Positions 1-9,768 of a DNA stretch of 64,000 bases are shown in pieces. The stretch spans positions 456,501 to 520,500 of the forward strand of contig CCMO02000002.1 in assembly GCA_000751295.2 (NCBI GenBank), in the 5' to 3' direction. Each line of letters begins with the position of its first letter. Within the stretch, counting starts at the first letter, position 1. Made by a program: the position numbers and the translations under genes. Origin of the DNA: a bacterium YEK0313. Its GTDB lineage: Bacteria; Pseudomonadota; Alphaproteobacteria; Rhizobiales; Phreatobacteraceae. A model generated the notes under the pieces. The model searched no databases, was not told where the DNA came from, and was given only the letters and a program-made list of their open reading frames with translations.

Positions 1-1
1 C

Positions 2-163
2 ACGCCGCCGCTCGGCGTCGTGTTCTTCAACAATGCCGAGGCCGGCACGAACTACGGCCCCCTGATGGCGGCGGCGACCGCCATCACCGCGCCGCTCGTC
101 ATCGCCTTCCTCGCCGCCCAGCGCTGGTTCATCGACGGCGTCACCATGACCGCCGTCAAGTGA
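2..163 (+). CDS. Carbohydrate ABC transporter permease, C-terminal end (partial)
   Basis: Only the last 53 codons are inside the window; the gene begins upstream of base 1. The residues end in a membrane helix followed by QRWFIDGVTMTAVK, which is the usual C-terminus of MalG/UgpE-type permeases of family-1 sugar importers. The protein would sit in the inner membrane and form half of the channel. The stop codon is 38 bases ahead of the binding-protein start, so the two genes are very probably one operon. The substrate cannot be read from this fragment. Confidence 0.8.
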   Translation, partial: TPPLGVVFFNNAEAGTNYGPLMAAATAITAPLVIAFLAAQRWFIDGVTMTAVK

Positions 164-201
164 GTGCCTCACCCCGTTTTCCCCGACAGGATACCCCTCC
201 C

Positions 202-1494
202 ATGGCCTTCACCCGCCGCCGCCTCCTCACATCCACGGCCGCGCTTGCCGGCACGCTCGCCCTGCCCGGCTATCTCAGGGCGCAGAGCCAGACGGTCGAG
301 CTGACCTGCCAGTATTCGACGCCGGTCCTGTTCAAGGACCTGATGGAGCGCCTCGTCCGCGACTTCCAGGCGGCCAATCCCACGATCCGCATCACGCTGC
401 GCGCGCCGGAGACCGACTACGAGGCGATCCTGCAGCGCAATCTGCGCGACGTCGTGACCAACAACCTGCCCGACATCGCCTTCCACGGCCTGAACCGTCA
501 GCGTACACTGGAAGAGCGCGGCGTTCCCGTCGACCTGAAGCCGTTCATGGCGGCCGATCCCGAAACGGCCTCGCTCGGCTTCTCGCCGACCCTGCTCTCG
601 CTCGGCCAGGTGGGCGCCAAGCAGACCGGCATCGGCTTCGCCCTGTCGACGCCGATTCTCTATTACAACACCGAACTGGTGAAGGCCGCCGGCGGCGATC
701 CCGACAAGCTGCCGAGCTCCTGGCCGGAGCTGATCGCGCTGGCCGGCGCCATCGCCGCCCCCGCGCAGAACCGTAGCGGCCTGTTCTTCGACTGGACGAT
801 CACCGGCAACTGGTCGTGGCAGGCGCTGGTGCTCTCCCACGGCGGCACCATGCTCAGCGCCGACGAATCCAAGGTCGCCTTCACCGAGGCGCCGGGCCGG
901 CAGGCGATCGGCGTGCTGCGCGACATGGTCGATCGCGGCCGCATGCCGGACATCCAGGCGGCCACCGCCTTCCAGGACTTCTTCTCGGGCCGGCTCGGCA
1001 TCTCCATGCAGTCGACCGCCCAGCTCGCCCGCTACAACCGCGAGATCGGCGGCCGGTTCAAGCTCGTCTGCGGCCGCTTCCCGCTGTCGGCCGCAACGCC
1101 CCGCCTGCCCGCCGGCGGCAATGTCGCGATGATGTTCGCCAAGGACCGGGCACGCCAGGAGGCGGCCTGGAAGTTCATCAAGTTCGCCACCGGACCGATC
1201 GGCGCGACCGCCATGGTCAATTCAACCGGCTACATGCCGGCCACCACCGTGCCGGCCGAGCGCGAGGACCTGCTCGGCAAGTTCTACCGCGACAATCCGA
1301 ACCACCTCGTCGCCATCCGCCAGCAGGACGTGATCACCGGCTGGTACGCCTTCCCCGGCCAGAACGCCCTGCGCATCACCGACGTGATCAACGACCACCT
1401 GCAGACGGTGGTGAACAAGTCGCGTGAACCGGAAGCCGCGCTGACCTCCATGGCGAATGCCGTGCAGGGCCTCCTGCCGCGCCGCACCGGCTGA
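202..1494 (+). CDS. Extracellular solute-binding protein, family 1 (sugar/glycerol-phosphate type)
   Basis: A 430-residue periplasmic binding protein that captures a ligand for the ABC importer whose permease ends just upstream. The N-terminus TRRRLLTSTAALAGTLALPG is a twin-arginine-like leader with cleavage likely after LRAQS. The mature part has the family-1 layout (UgpB/MalE-like) with the NLPDIAFHGLNRQRTLEE segment in lobe one. A GTG at 160 is in frame but overlaps the permease stop and adds residues in front of the leader, so ATG 202 is preferred. The ligand is inferred only as a sugar or polyol-phosphate. Confidence 0.85.
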   Translation: MAFTRRRLLTSTAALAGTLALPGYLRAQSQTVELTCQYSTPVLFKDLMERLVRDFQAANPTIRITLRAPETDYEAILQRNLRDVVTNNLPDIAFHGLNRQRTLEERGVPVDLKPFMAADPETASLGFSPTLLSLGQVGAKQTGIGFALSTPILYYNTELVKAAGGDPDKLPSSWPELIALAGAIAAPAQNRSGLFFDWTITGNWSWQALVLSHGGTMLSADESKVAFTEAPGRQAIGVLRDMVDRGRMPDIQAATAFQDFFSGRLGISMQSTAQLARYNREIGGRFKLVCGRFPLSAATPRLPAGGNVAMMFAKDRARQEAAWKFIKFATGPIGATAMVNSTGYMPATTVPAEREDLLGKFYRDNPNHLVAIRQQDVITGWYAFPGQNALRITDVINDHLQTVVNKSREPEAALTSMANAVQGLLPRRTG

Positions 1495-1541
1495 TCGGTG
1501 CCGACCGGATCGTGCCCTCCTATCCCCAACCCGGCTGTGCC

Positions 1542-2411
1542 ATGTCCCGTCCCATCCGCCTCTGCCTCGTCACCGACATCCACCACGGCAAGCCCTCCTT
1601 CACCAAGGCGGGGCCCGCCGCGCTCGGCCTGATGGAGGAGTTCCGCCGCTTCGTCGCCGAAACGAGACCCGATGCGGTGCTCGATCTCGGCGACCGCATC
1701 TCGGACGAGGCGCGCGACAGCGACCTCGTCCTCGAACAAGAGATCGCCGAGGCCTTCGCGCCGATCGCCTGTCCGCGCTTCCACATCGACGGCAACCACG
1801 ATCGCGACCACCTCGACGCCGCGGACAACGACCGGATTCTCGGCCGCACCGCCCATCACGAGACCGTCGATCTCGGTGACTGGCGGCTGGTGCTGTGGCG
1901 GGCCGATGCGAGGCTGCACCGGCCGGACGGCTTCGCGCTGGTGGAAGCCGACCTGATCTGGCTGGCGCGCATCGTGCGCGCCGCCGACCGGCCGCTGGTC
2001 ATCGTCAGCCATGTTCCGGTATCCGGCCATGCGCAGGTCGGCAACTATTGGTTCGAGAACAATCCGCTCTATGCGACCTATCCGTCCGCCGACCGGATCC
2101 GCGCCGTGCTGCGCCAGGCACGCGTGCCGGTCATCTGGTTCTCCGGCCATGTCCACTGGAACACGCTGACCATGGTCGACGGCATCGCCCACATCACGCT
2201 GCAGTCGCTGACCGAAACCTTCACCACCCATGGCGAGCCGGCCGGCGCCTTCGCCCTGCTCGAACTGTCCGACCGCGTGCTGTGGCGGGTCCACGGCCGC
2301 GATCCCTTCGAATGGTCGGCCGGGCGCGCGGACCTCGCCCGGCGGTGGATGACACCGCTGCCGGCCTTCAGCACCCTGTTCGGCAGCCGCATGAGACAGG
2401 CCGCCGAATAG
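1542..2411 (+). CDS. Calcineurin-like metallophosphoesterase
   Basis: A 289-residue dimetal phosphoesterase, probably cytoplasmic since no leader is visible. The family motifs appear in order: DIHHG near the N-terminus, DLGDRI, DGNHDRDH, VSHVPVSGH and SGHVHWNT. This spacing resembles CpdA-type class III phosphodiesterases. It follows the sugar-importer binding protein by 47 bases on the same strand. One inference is that it hydrolyses an imported phosphodiester or phosphate ester, as UgpQ does in classical ugp operons using an unrelated fold. An in-frame GTG lies at 1512, but ATG 1542 begins right at the first strand of the domain. Confidence 0.8.
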   Translation: MSRPIRLCLVTDIHHGKPSFTKAGPAALGLMEEFRRFVAETRPDAVLDLGDRISDEARDSDLVLEQEIAEAFAPIACPRFHIDGNHDRDHLDAADNDRILGRTAHHETVDLGDWRLVLWRADARLHRPDGFALVEADLIWLARIVRAADRPLVIVSHVPVSGHAQVGNYWFENNPLYATYPSADRIRAVLRQARVPVIWFSGHVHWNTLTMVDGIAHITLQSLTETFTTHGEPAGAFALLELSDRVLWRVHGRDPFEWSAGRADLARRWMTPLPAFSTLFGSRMRQAAE

Positions 2412-2553
2412 TCCGCGGCGGGCGAGCCGCCGCTGGGGATTGTCACGGCGCTGTCGTCGTTCCGAGACGGGCCTGACACGCAGCGGCGGTTTGATGCCCG
2501 CCATCCTGGTCCGGTGCGCAATGCGCGCCGGAATCGCCTTTGGAGCCTTCCCG

Positions 2554-4182
2554 ATGAGCCTTCTCGCCGACGCCCTGCGAGCCGGCGCGACGGCGCTTGC
2601 CCTCGTGGCCGCGCCGCTCGCCGCCTTCGCGCAGCAGCAGGACACCCGCCCGACCATCACGGTCGCGGTCCAGCAGATCTCCAATTCCAATGCGCTCGAC
2701 GTGCTCCAGGAACAGTCCAATGTCGGCGCCCGGGTGTTCTATTCGATCTTCGAGCCGTTGATCGACAATGAGCGCCAGACCCCCGAGCTCAAGCCGAAGC
2801 CGGGTCTTGCCACCGCCTGGCGGCGGATCGACGACCGCACGCTGGAAGTGACCCTGCGCCAGGGCGTCAAGTTCCACGACGGTTCGGAGATGACCTCCGA
2901 CGACGTCGTCTTCACCTATTCGCCCGATCGTACCGGCGCCGGCGTGCAGCGGCCGAGCGCCACCACGGGCAGCGATGCCAACGCGACCCAGGGCAAGCTG
3001 CCGCCGCCCGCGGTGACCGGCTATTTCGCCCGCCTCTTCCCCAATCTCGAACGGGTCGAGGCGGTCGACCGCTACACCGTCCGCTTCATCAACAAGATCC
3101 CCGACGTGACGCTGGAAGGCCGGCTCGCCCGCAACGGCGCCGAGATCCTGCCGCGCGCCGCCTTCGCGGCCGCCGCCGACTGGACGGCGTGGGTGCGCAA
3201 GCCGGTCGGGACCGGCCCCTATCGGGTCGCCGAGTTCCGCGCCGACAACATGCTGGTGCTGGAAGCCCATGACGACTACTGGGGCGGCCGCCCGCCGATC
3301 AAGACGCTGCGCTTCGTCGTCGTGCCCGAGCTTGCGGCGCGGGTGAACGGGCTCCTGTCCGGACAGTACGACTTCATCACCGACATCCCGCCGGACCAGG
3401 TGGCGACGATCACCGCCAACAACCGCTACGAAGTGACCGGCGGACCGGTGACCAACCATCGCCTCCTGGTGTTCGACAAGAACCATCCGCGGCTGGCCGA
3501 TGCGCGCATCCGCCGGGCGCTGACCCATGCCATCGACCGCAAGCTGATCGCCGACACCCTGTTCGACGGCCGGGTGAAGATCCCCGCCGGCCTGCAGTGG
3601 GAGTTCTACGGCCCGATGTTCCTGTCCACCTGGACCACGCCGGCCTACGATCCAGAGCTCGCGCGCCGCCTTCTGCGCGAAGCCGGCTACAATGGCGAGC
3701 CGATCCCGTTCCGGGTGCTCAACAACTACTACAACAACCAGGTGCCGACCTCGCAGATCCTGGTCGAGATGTGGCGCCAGGTGGGGCTCAACGTCCAGAT
3801 CGAGATGAAGGAGAACTGGGCGCAGATCATGGAGCGCACGCCGACCCGCGCGATGCGCGACTGGTCGAACTCGGCGCCGTTCAACGACCCGGTCTCCTCG
3901 CTCGTCAACCAGCACTGCCCCGGCGGCTTCCAGCAGGCCTCGGGCGAATATGCGAACGAGGAATTCAACCGCCTGTGCAAGGTGCTCGAAGAGGCGACCG
4001 ATCCGGAGATCCGCCGCTCCGCCTTCGCCCGCATGCTCGAGATCGCCGAGCGCGAGGACCCGGCCTATACCGTCCTGCACCAGACGACGCTGCTCTACGG
4101 CAAGCGCCGCGACATCGAATGGACCTGGTCGGGCCTGCAGTCGATGGACTTCCGCGCCGGCAATTTCCGCATCCGCCGCTGA
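2554..4182 (+). CDS. ABC peptide-type substrate-binding protein (SBP_bac_5), first copy
   Basis: A 542-residue periplasmic family-5 binding protein. ATG 2554 has TGGAG eight bases upstream and starts a clean leader, MSLLADALRAGATALALVAA, cleaved near AFAQQ. Upstream in-frame ATGs at 2497 and 2521 would only add non-leader residues. Family signatures include the RIRRALTHAIDRKLIADTLF helix and GTGPYRVAEFR. The gene is followed by a second, clearly related binding protein at 4296 and then the ATPase and permease genes of an Opp/Dpp importer. The ligand is unknown; family members bind peptides, opines, sugars or nickel chelates. Confidence 0.88.
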   Translation: MSLLADALRAGATALALVAAPLAAFAQQQDTRPTITVAVQQISNSNALDVLQEQSNVGARVFYSIFEPLIDNERQTPELKPKPGLATAWRRIDDRTLEVTLRQGVKFHDGSEMTSDDVVFTYSPDRTGAGVQRPSATTGSDANATQGKLPPPAVTGYFARLFPNLERVEAVDRYTVRFINKIPDVTLEGRLARNGAEILPRAAFAAAADWTAWVRKPVGTGPYRVAEFRADNMLVLEAHDDYWGGRPPIKTLRFVVVPELAARVNGLLSGQYDFITDIPPDQVATITANNRYEVTGGPVTNHRLLVFDKNHPRLADARIRRALTHAIDRKLIADTLFDGRVKIPAGLQWEFYGPMFLSTWTTPAYDPELARRLLREAGYNGEPIPFRVLNNYYNNQVPTSQILVEMWRQVGLNVQIEMKENWAQIMERTPTRAMRDWSNSAPFNDPVSSLVNQHCPGGFQQASGEYANEEFNRLCKVLEEATDPEIRRSAFARMLEIAEREDPAYTVLHQTTLLYGKRRDIEWTWSGLQSMDFRAGNFRIRR

Positions 4183-4239
4183 TAGTCTCCCGAGCCGGCT
4201 CACTGTTTGCCGTCTCAGCCCTTCGCACATCTGTCACAG

Positions 4240-4263
4240 GCCGGGCGCATCATGGCGCCCGGC
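4240..4263 (+). other. Intergenic hairpin between the two binding-protein genes
   Basis: GCCGGGCGC at 4240-4248 and GCGCCCGGC at 4255-4263 form a perfect 9-bp stem with a 6-base loop. There is no U-run after it. A stem here could protect the 3' end of the upstream binding-protein message or attenuate transcription, which is common behind highly expressed binding-protein genes. The role is inference. Confidence 0.5.
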
Positions 4264-4295
4264 TCTTCGGCCACGCCAGCCCGAGACGCACGACC

Positions 4296-5855
4296 ATGAG
4301 CTCACCGACCCGCCGCGACTTCACGATCGGCCTCGCCGCCGCCGGCACGCTGGCCGCATCCGGCCTCGCCGCCGAGGCACAGGGCGCGCGCCGCCTGGTG
4401 GTCGGCATCCCGGTCACGCCGCGCTCGCTGGAGCCCTTGCGCGAATTCTCCAACGTCGCCTGGCGCATCGGCTACAACATCTTCGAGAGCCTGCTCGGCA
4501 TCGACTACAAGAACGGCCTCGCGGTGGTGCCGGCGCTCGCCGAGAGCCACCGGCGCATCTCGCCGACCGTCATCGAGTTCACGCTGAAGGACGGCGTGCG
4601 CTTCCACGACGGCGAGGTGATGACCGCCGAGGACGTCGTCTTCTCCTTCGGACCGGGGCGCATGACCGGCGACAAGGCGCCGGGCCGCGCGGTCGCCAGC
4701 GTCTTCGTCGGAACGGTCGCCAGGGTCGAGGCCGTCGACCGGCGCACGGTGCGTTTCGCCACCCGCACCACCGATCCGCTGATCGAGCAGCGGCTCGCCG
4801 GCTGGGGCGCCCAGATCGTCTCGCGCAGGGCCTTCCTTGCGGCTCCCAGCTTCGAGGCCTGGGAGCGCAATCCCATCGGCACCGGGCCGTTCCGCGTCAA
4901 GGACTTCCGCATCGACGAGCGCTGCATCCTGGAAGCCCATCGCGACTATCACGGCGGCCGGCCACCGGTCGACGAGATCCAGTTCCGCGCCCTGCCGGAA
5001 CTCGCCGCGCGCATGAATGCGCTCGCCGCCGGCGAGGCCGACATCGTCACCGAGGTCTCGCTCGACCAGGCCGCGAATATCGACACCATGGCAGGCCGGC
5101 ATCTCGTCGGCGGCCCGATCCTCAACCTGCGCGCCCTGGTGTTCGACAAGCAGCATCCGCAGCTTGCCGATCCGCGCATGCGCCGCGCGCTGTCGCTCGC
5201 CATCGACCGCAAGGCGATCGTCGACGGCCTCTATGGCGGCCGCACCGTCGCGCGCGCGACCCAGATGCATCCGGCCTTCGGCGCGCTCCATGACGCCACG
5301 CGGCCTGGCTCGGCCTTCGATCCCGCGCTGGCCCGCAAGCTTCTCGCCGAGGCCGGCTACAAGGGCGAGCCGATCCCCTACCGCACCCATGCGAGCTACT
5401 ACACCCAGCAGGTCCAGACGGCCCAGGTGCTGGTCGAGATGTGGCGCGAAGCCGGCATCACGGTCGACCTGCAGGTACGCGAGAACTGGCAGCAGATCTA
5501 CGACACCTCGTCGCCGCGCGGCATCCGCGACTGGTCCAACTCGATCCTGTTCCAGGATCCGGTCGGCACGCTGGTGCGGCTCTACGGCCCGGCCGGCTCG
5601 GTCCAGACGGTGACGCGCGAATGGACGAGCACGGCCTTCAACGAGGCGGCCGCGGTGCTGGAGACGAGCCTCGACGTCGCCGAGCGTCGCCGCGCCTACA
5701 ACCGCCTCCTCGACATCTACGAGGCCGAGGACCCGCCCGGCTGCACCCTGCACGACCTCGTCATGTTCTACGGCAAGAAGCGGTCGGTGAACTGGACGCC
5801 CTATCCGGTCGAAAGCATGGATTTTGGACCGGGCAACCTGTCGCTCGGAGCCTGA
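4296..5855 (+). CDS. ABC peptide-type substrate-binding protein (SBP_bac_5), second copy
   Basis: A 519-residue family-5 binding protein with the twin-arginine leader [20 protein letters not shown]. It is a paralogue of the preceding gene: [20 protein letters not shown] and [18 protein letters not shown] match RIRRALTHAIDRKLIADTLF and MRDWSNSAPFNDPVSSLV in the first copy. Leaders differ (Sec-like in copy one, Tat-like here). The stop is only 4 bases before the ATPase start. Two binding proteins feeding one transporter would widen its ligand range. Confidence 0.88.
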   Translation: MSSPTRRDFTIGLAAAGTLAASGLAAEAQGARRLVVGIPVTPRSLEPLREFSNVAWRIGYNIFESLLGIDYKNGLAVVPALAESHRRISPTVIEFTLKDGVRFHDGEVMTAEDVVFSFGPGRMTGDKAPGRAVASVFVGTVARVEAVDRRTVRFATRTTDPLIEQRLAGWGAQIVSRRAFLAAPSFEAWERNPIGTGPFRVKDFRIDERCILEAHRDYHGGRPPVDEIQFRALPELAARMNALAAGEADIVTEVSLDQAANIDTMAGRHLVGGPILNLRALVFDKQHPQLADPRMRRALSLAIDRKAIVDGLYGGRTVARATQMHPAFGALHDATRPGSAFDPALARKLLAEAGYKGEPIPYRTHASYYTQQVQTAQVLVEMWREAGITVDLQVRENWQQIYDTSSPRGIRDWSNSILFQDPVGTLVRLYGPAGSVQTVTREWTSTAFNEAAAVLETSLDVAERRRAYNRLLDIYEAEDPPGCTLHDLVMFYGKKRSVNWTPYPVESMDFGPGNLSLGA

Positions 5856-5859
5856 TCCC

Positions 5860-6870
5860 ATGACCGAGATCCTGGTATCCCTGGAAGGCCTGACGGTGGA
5901 TTTCGACCAGGGCGCCGACCATGTCCGCGCGCTCCACGGCGTCGACCTCGCCATCCGCCGCGGCGAAGCGGTGGGGCTCGTCGGCGAATCCGGCTGCGGC
6001 AAGTCGATCACCTGGCTCGCCGCCCTGCGCCTGATCGGCTCGCGCGCCCGGCTCGGCGGCCGCGCCGTCATCGGCGGCGAGGACCTGCTCACCCTGCCCG
6101 AGGCCGCGCTGGCGCGGATCCGCGGCAAGCGCATCGCGATGATCTTCCAGGATCCGGCCTCCTCGCTCAATCCGGTGCACCGGATCGGAGCGCAGATCGC
6201 CGAGTCCCTCGGGCTGCACCGCGGCCTGCACGGCGCCGCCGCGCGCGCCGAGGCCAAGCGCCTGCTTGACAGGGTGCGCATCCCGGCGGCGGCCGCCCGG
6301 CTCGACGCCTATCCACACGAGCTCTCCGGCGGCATGAACCAGCGCGTGATGATCGCCATGGCGCTGGCGGGCGAACCCGATCTCTTGATCGCGGACGAGC
6401 CGACCACGGCGCTCGATGCGACGATCCAGGCGCAGATCCTCGACCTCATCGACGAGATCCGGCGCGAGAGCGGCATGGCCCTGGTGCTGATCTCGCACGA
6501 TCTTGGCGTCGTCGCCGACCTGTGCGACCGGGTGGTCGTGATGTATGCCGGCCGGATCGTCGAGGAGGCTCCGGTCGAGGCCCTGTTCGACGCGCCGCGC
6601 CATCCCTATACGCGCGGCCTGCTCGCGGCCCTGCCCGACCTCGACGGGCCGCTGCGCCGGCTCACCGCGATTCCCGGCACGGTGCCGGCACCCGGGCGAC
6701 TGCCGCGCGGCTGCGCCTTCGCACCGCGTTGCGCCCATGCCGAGGCCGCCTGCCGCGGCGCGGTGCCGATGCTCGCCGGCGCGGCCGGCCACCGCACCGC
6801 CTGCCTGGTCGAGATCGCGGAACCGGCGCCGGCCGCGCCCGCGCGCGAGCGGACGCTGATTCCGGCATGA
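5860..6870 (+). CDS. Oligopeptide/dipeptide ABC transporter ATPase (OppD-like)
   Basis: A 336-residue ATPase that energises import with its partner encoded next. Walker A GESGCGKS, signature LSGGMNQR, Walker [14 protein letters not shown] and switch ISHDLG are all present. The C-terminal Oligo_HPY segment ([12 protein letters not shown], then a cysteine-rich [14 protein letters not shown]) marks the Opp/Dpp subfamily. ATG 5860 lies just after the binding-protein stop. The end overlaps the next gene in an ATGA. Confidence 0.93.
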   Translation: MTEILVSLEGLTVDFDQGADHVRALHGVDLAIRRGEAVGLVGESGCGKSITWLAALRLIGSRARLGGRAVIGGEDLLTLPEAALARIRGKRIAMIFQDPASSLNPVHRIGAQIAESLGLHRGLHGAAARAEAKRLLDRVRIPAAAARLDAYPHELSGGMNQRVMIAMALAGEPDLLIADEPTTALDATIQAQILDLIDEIRRESGMALVLISHDLGVVADLCDRVVVMYAGRIVEEAPVEALFDAPRHPYTRGLLAALPDLDGPLRRLTAIPGTVPAPGRLPRGCAFAPRCAHAEAACRGAVPMLAGAAGHRTACLVEIAEPAPAAPARERTLIPA

Positions 6871-7859
6871 CCCGGCTCCTCGACGTCGAAAATCTCTCGC
6901 GCAGCTTCGAGGTCCGCCTCGGCGGCGGCCTGATGCGCCGCAGCGCGACGCTGAAGGCCGTCGACGGCGTGTCGTTCGGCCTCGACGCCGGCCGCACGCT
7001 CGGCATTGTCGGCGAATCCGGCTGCGGCAAGTCGACCACCGCCAAGCTGGTGCTTGGCATGATCCCGGCAAGCGGCGGCCGGATCACCTTTGCCGGCGAA
7101 CCGGTCACCGCAAGGCACGATGCAGCCTGGCGCGCGCAGCGGGCCAGGATGCAGATGATCTACCAGGACCCGCTCGCCGCCCTCGACCGGCGCCTGACGC
7201 TGGCCGAGCAGATCGCCGAGCCGATGATCATCCATCGCCTCGCCGCGACCGGGGCGGAACGGCAGGACAGGGTCGGCGCGCTGATGGCGGCCGTCGGCCT
7301 CCGGCCGGACATGGCGACGCGCTATCCGCACGAGATCTCGGGCGGCCAGCGGCAGCGCGCCGTCATCGCCAGGGCCCTGGCGCTGGAGCCGAAGCTGATC
7401 GTCTGCGACGAGCCGGTCTCCGCGCTCGACGTGTCGATCGCCGCCCAGGTGGTCAACCTGTTCCAGGACCTGCAGGAGCGGCTCGGCGTCGGCTACCTGT
7501 TCATTTCGCACGACCTGAAGGTGGTGCGGCAGGTCAGTCACGAGGTGGCCGTGATGTATCTCGGCCGGATCGTCGAGCGCGGCGCCCCCGATGCGCTGTT
7601 CCACCGGCCGGCCCATCCCTATACGCGCGCGCTCGTCGCCGCCGTGCCGAGCGTCCATCGCCGCCGGCAGCGCGAACGGATCATCCTCGCCGGCGACCCG
7701 CCGAGCCCGGTCGACGTGCCGCGCGGCTGCGCCTTCCACCCGCGCTGCCCGCTGGCGACCGACACCTGCCGCGAAGTGACGCCCATCCTCAAGCCCGGCG
7801 ACGACGGCCGGCTGGTCGCCTGCCATGCCGTGCACGACGACCTGAAGGCGGCAGCCTGA
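6867..7859 (+). CDS. Oligopeptide/dipeptide ABC transporter ATPase (OppF-like)
   Basis: A 330-residue second ATPase of the importer. Walker [10 protein letters not shown], signature ISGGQRQR, Walker B LIVCDEPVSALDV and the C-terminal Oligo_HPY motif with CAFHPRCPLATDTC are intact. The start codon overlaps the OppD-like stop (ATGA), which indicates translational coupling. The permease gene starts one base after its stop. The two ATPases should form a heterodimer. Confidence 0.93.
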   Translation: MTRLLDVENLSRSFEVRLGGGLMRRSATLKAVDGVSFGLDAGRTLGIVGESGCGKSTTAKLVLGMIPASGGRITFAGEPVTARHDAAWRAQRARMQMIYQDPLAALDRRLTLAEQIAEPMIIHRLAATGAERQDRVGALMAAVGLRPDMATRYPHEISGGQRQRAVIARALALEPKLIVCDEPVSALDVSIAAQVVNLFQDLQERLGVGYLFISHDLKVVRQVSHEVAVMYLGRIVERGAPDALFHRPAHPYTRALVAAVPSVHRRRQRERIILAGDPPSPVDVPRGCAFHPRCPLATDTCREVTPILKPGDDGRLVACHAVHDDLKAAA

Positions 7860-7860
7860 C

Positions 7861-8799
7861 ATGACGCGCTTTCTCCTGACCCGCCTCCTGCGCGCCGCGC
7901 TGACGCTCGTCTTCGTCGTCACCGCCGCCTTCGTCATCCTGCGGCTGTCGGGCGATCCGGCGCTGACCATCCTGACGCCCGACGCGCCACCGGAGGCGCT
8001 CGAGGCCTTCCGCAAATCCTGGGGCCTCGACCAGCCACTCTGGGTGCAATATCTCGAATATTTCCGGGCCATCTTCGAAGGCAATCTCGGCCGCTCCATG
8101 CGCGACGGCCGCCAGGCGGTGGAGATCGTCGCCGAACGCGTGCCGCTGACGCTGGCGCTGACCATTCCCGCCTTCCTCCTGAAGCTCGCGATCGGCATTC
8201 CCGCCGGCATCCACGCCGCGCTCCACCGCAACAGCTGGATCGACCGCACCATCATGACGCTGTCGGTGATCGGCTTCACCGTGCCGAGCTTCGTGCTCGG
8301 CCTGATGCTGGCCCTGATCTTCGCGGTCAAGCTCGGCTGGCTGCCCTCGGGCGGCGCGGAAACCTGGCGCCACGCCATCCTGCCGGTCGCGACGCTGAGT
8401 CTCGTTGGCGCCGCGGTGATCGCCCGCTTCACCCGCTCGGCCATGCTGGAAGTGCTGGGTCAGCCCTATATCCGCACGGCCAGCGCCAAGGGCGTCACCT
8501 GGCGCGACGTGGTCAATCACCACGCCCTGCCGAACGCCGCCATCCCGACCATCACCATCGTCGGCTTCCTGGTCGGCTCGCTGGTGGCCGGCGCCGTGGT
8601 GGTCGAGAGCGTCTTCTCCTGGCCCGGCGTCGGACGGCTCCTGATCACCTCGGTCGCGAACCGCGACCTTGCCGTCGTCCAGTGCATCCTGCTGCTGGTC
8701 GGCGTCACCATGGTCTCGGCCAATCTCGTCGTCGACATCGCCTATGGCTGGGTCGACCCGCGGCTGCGCACCGGCACCGCGCGCCAGGGAGGCCACTGA
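7861..8799 (+). CDS. Peptide-type ABC transporter permease (DppB/OppB-like)
   Basis: A 312-residue inner-membrane subunit with about six hydrophobic helices. The N-terminus (FLLTRLLRAALTLVFVV) and the EAA-type loop FIRTA/YIRTASAKGVTWRDV region are characteristic of DppB. The coupling loop would contact the OppD/F-like ATPases encoded just upstream. Its TGA overlaps the next ATG (TGATG). Confidence 0.92.
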   Translation: MTRFLLTRLLRAALTLVFVVTAAFVILRLSGDPALTILTPDAPPEALEAFRKSWGLDQPLWVQYLEYFRAIFEGNLGRSMRDGRQAVEIVAERVPLTLALTIPAFLLKLAIGIPAGIHAALHRNSWIDRTIMTLSVIGFTVPSFVLGLMLALIFAVKLGWLPSGGAETWRHAILPVATLSLVGAAVIARFTRSAMLEVLGQPYIRTASAKGVTWRDVVNHHALPNAAIPTITIVGFLVGSLVAGAVVVESVFSWPGVGRLLITSVANRDLAVVQCILLLVGVTMVSANLVVDIAYGWVDPRLRTGTARQGGH

Positions 8800-9719
8800 T
8801 GGACGCGCGCACCTCCGACAGCGCCGCCACCCTCGCCGAGCCGCCGATGGACGGCGCGGTGGTGACGCCCAAGGGCCGGCTCGCCCATGTCCTCGAGCGC
8901 TTCCCGCCCGTCGTCATGCTCGCGCTGTTCTGGCTCGTCCTGATGCTGGCCGTCGCGCTCGCCGCCGACCTGATCCAGCCCTACGACTTCAAGGCGCTGG
9001 ACCTGCGCGGCCGGCTCAATCCGCCGGTCTTCATGACCGGCGGCTCCTGGCGGCACCTGCTCGGCTCGGACGAGCTCGGCCGCGACGTGCTCTCACGCCT
9101 CATCGTCTCGATCCGGCTGTCGCTGTCGCTCGCCTTCATGGCGACGCTCATCTCGGCGACGCTCGGCGTCAGCCTCGGCTTCCTCGCCGCCTATTTCCGC
9201 GGCCGGGTCGAGCAGCTCGTGCTGATGATCATCGACGCCCAGGCCTCGATGCCGTTCATGATCATCGCGCTCGCCGTGCTCGCCTTCTTCGGCAATTCGC
9301 TGGTGCTGTTCACCGTGCTGATGGGCTTCCATGGCTGGGAGCGCATCGCGCGCATCGCCCGGGGCCTGGCGATCGCCGCCAACGAGCACGGCTACGCCAC
9401 CGCCGTGCGCGATCTCGGCGCCTCGCCCTGGCGCATCTACGGCCGGCACATCCTGCCGAACATCGCCTCGACGCTGATCGTCTCGATGACGCTGACCTTC
9501 CCGGAAGTGATCCTGCTCGAATCCGGCCTGTCCTTCCTCGGGCTCGGCGTCCAGCCGCCGCTGACCTCGCTCGGCAACATGGTCGGCTACGGCCGCGAAT
9601 ACATCCAGACCGCGCCCTGGATCCTGATCGCCCCCTGCACCGTCATCGTGCTGACGACGCTGTCGGTGTCGATCCTCGGCGACTGGCTGCGCGACCGGCT
9701 CGACCCGACGCTGAAATGA
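8799..9719 (+). CDS. Peptide-type ABC transporter permease (DppC/OppC-like)
   Basis: A 306-residue partner permease. It shows the LGSDELGRDVLSRLI motif near the N-terminus, the EAA loop EHGYATAVRDLGASPWRIY, and the conserved end SILGDWLRDRLDP. ATG 8799 shares a base with the preceding stop. A 49-base gap separates it from the isomerase-like gene, which continues in the same direction. Confidence 0.92.
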   Translation: MDARTSDSAATLAEPPMDGAVVTPKGRLAHVLERFPPVVMLALFWLVLMLAVALAADLIQPYDFKALDLRGRLNPPVFMTGGSWRHLLGSDELGRDVLSRLIVSIRLSLSLAFMATLISATLGVSLGFLAAYFRGRVEQLVLMIIDAQASMPFMIIALAVLAFFGNSLVLFTVLMGFHGWERIARIARGLAIAANEHGYATAVRDLGASPWRIYGRHILPNIASTLIVSMTLTFPEVILLESGLSFLGLGVQPPLTSLGNMVGYGREYIQTAPWILIAPCTVIVLTTLSVSILGDWLRDRLDPTLK

Positions 9720-9768
9720 CCGTCCCTCCCGCCCTCCGAACCCGCCCCTTGCACAAGGACACCAAGCC

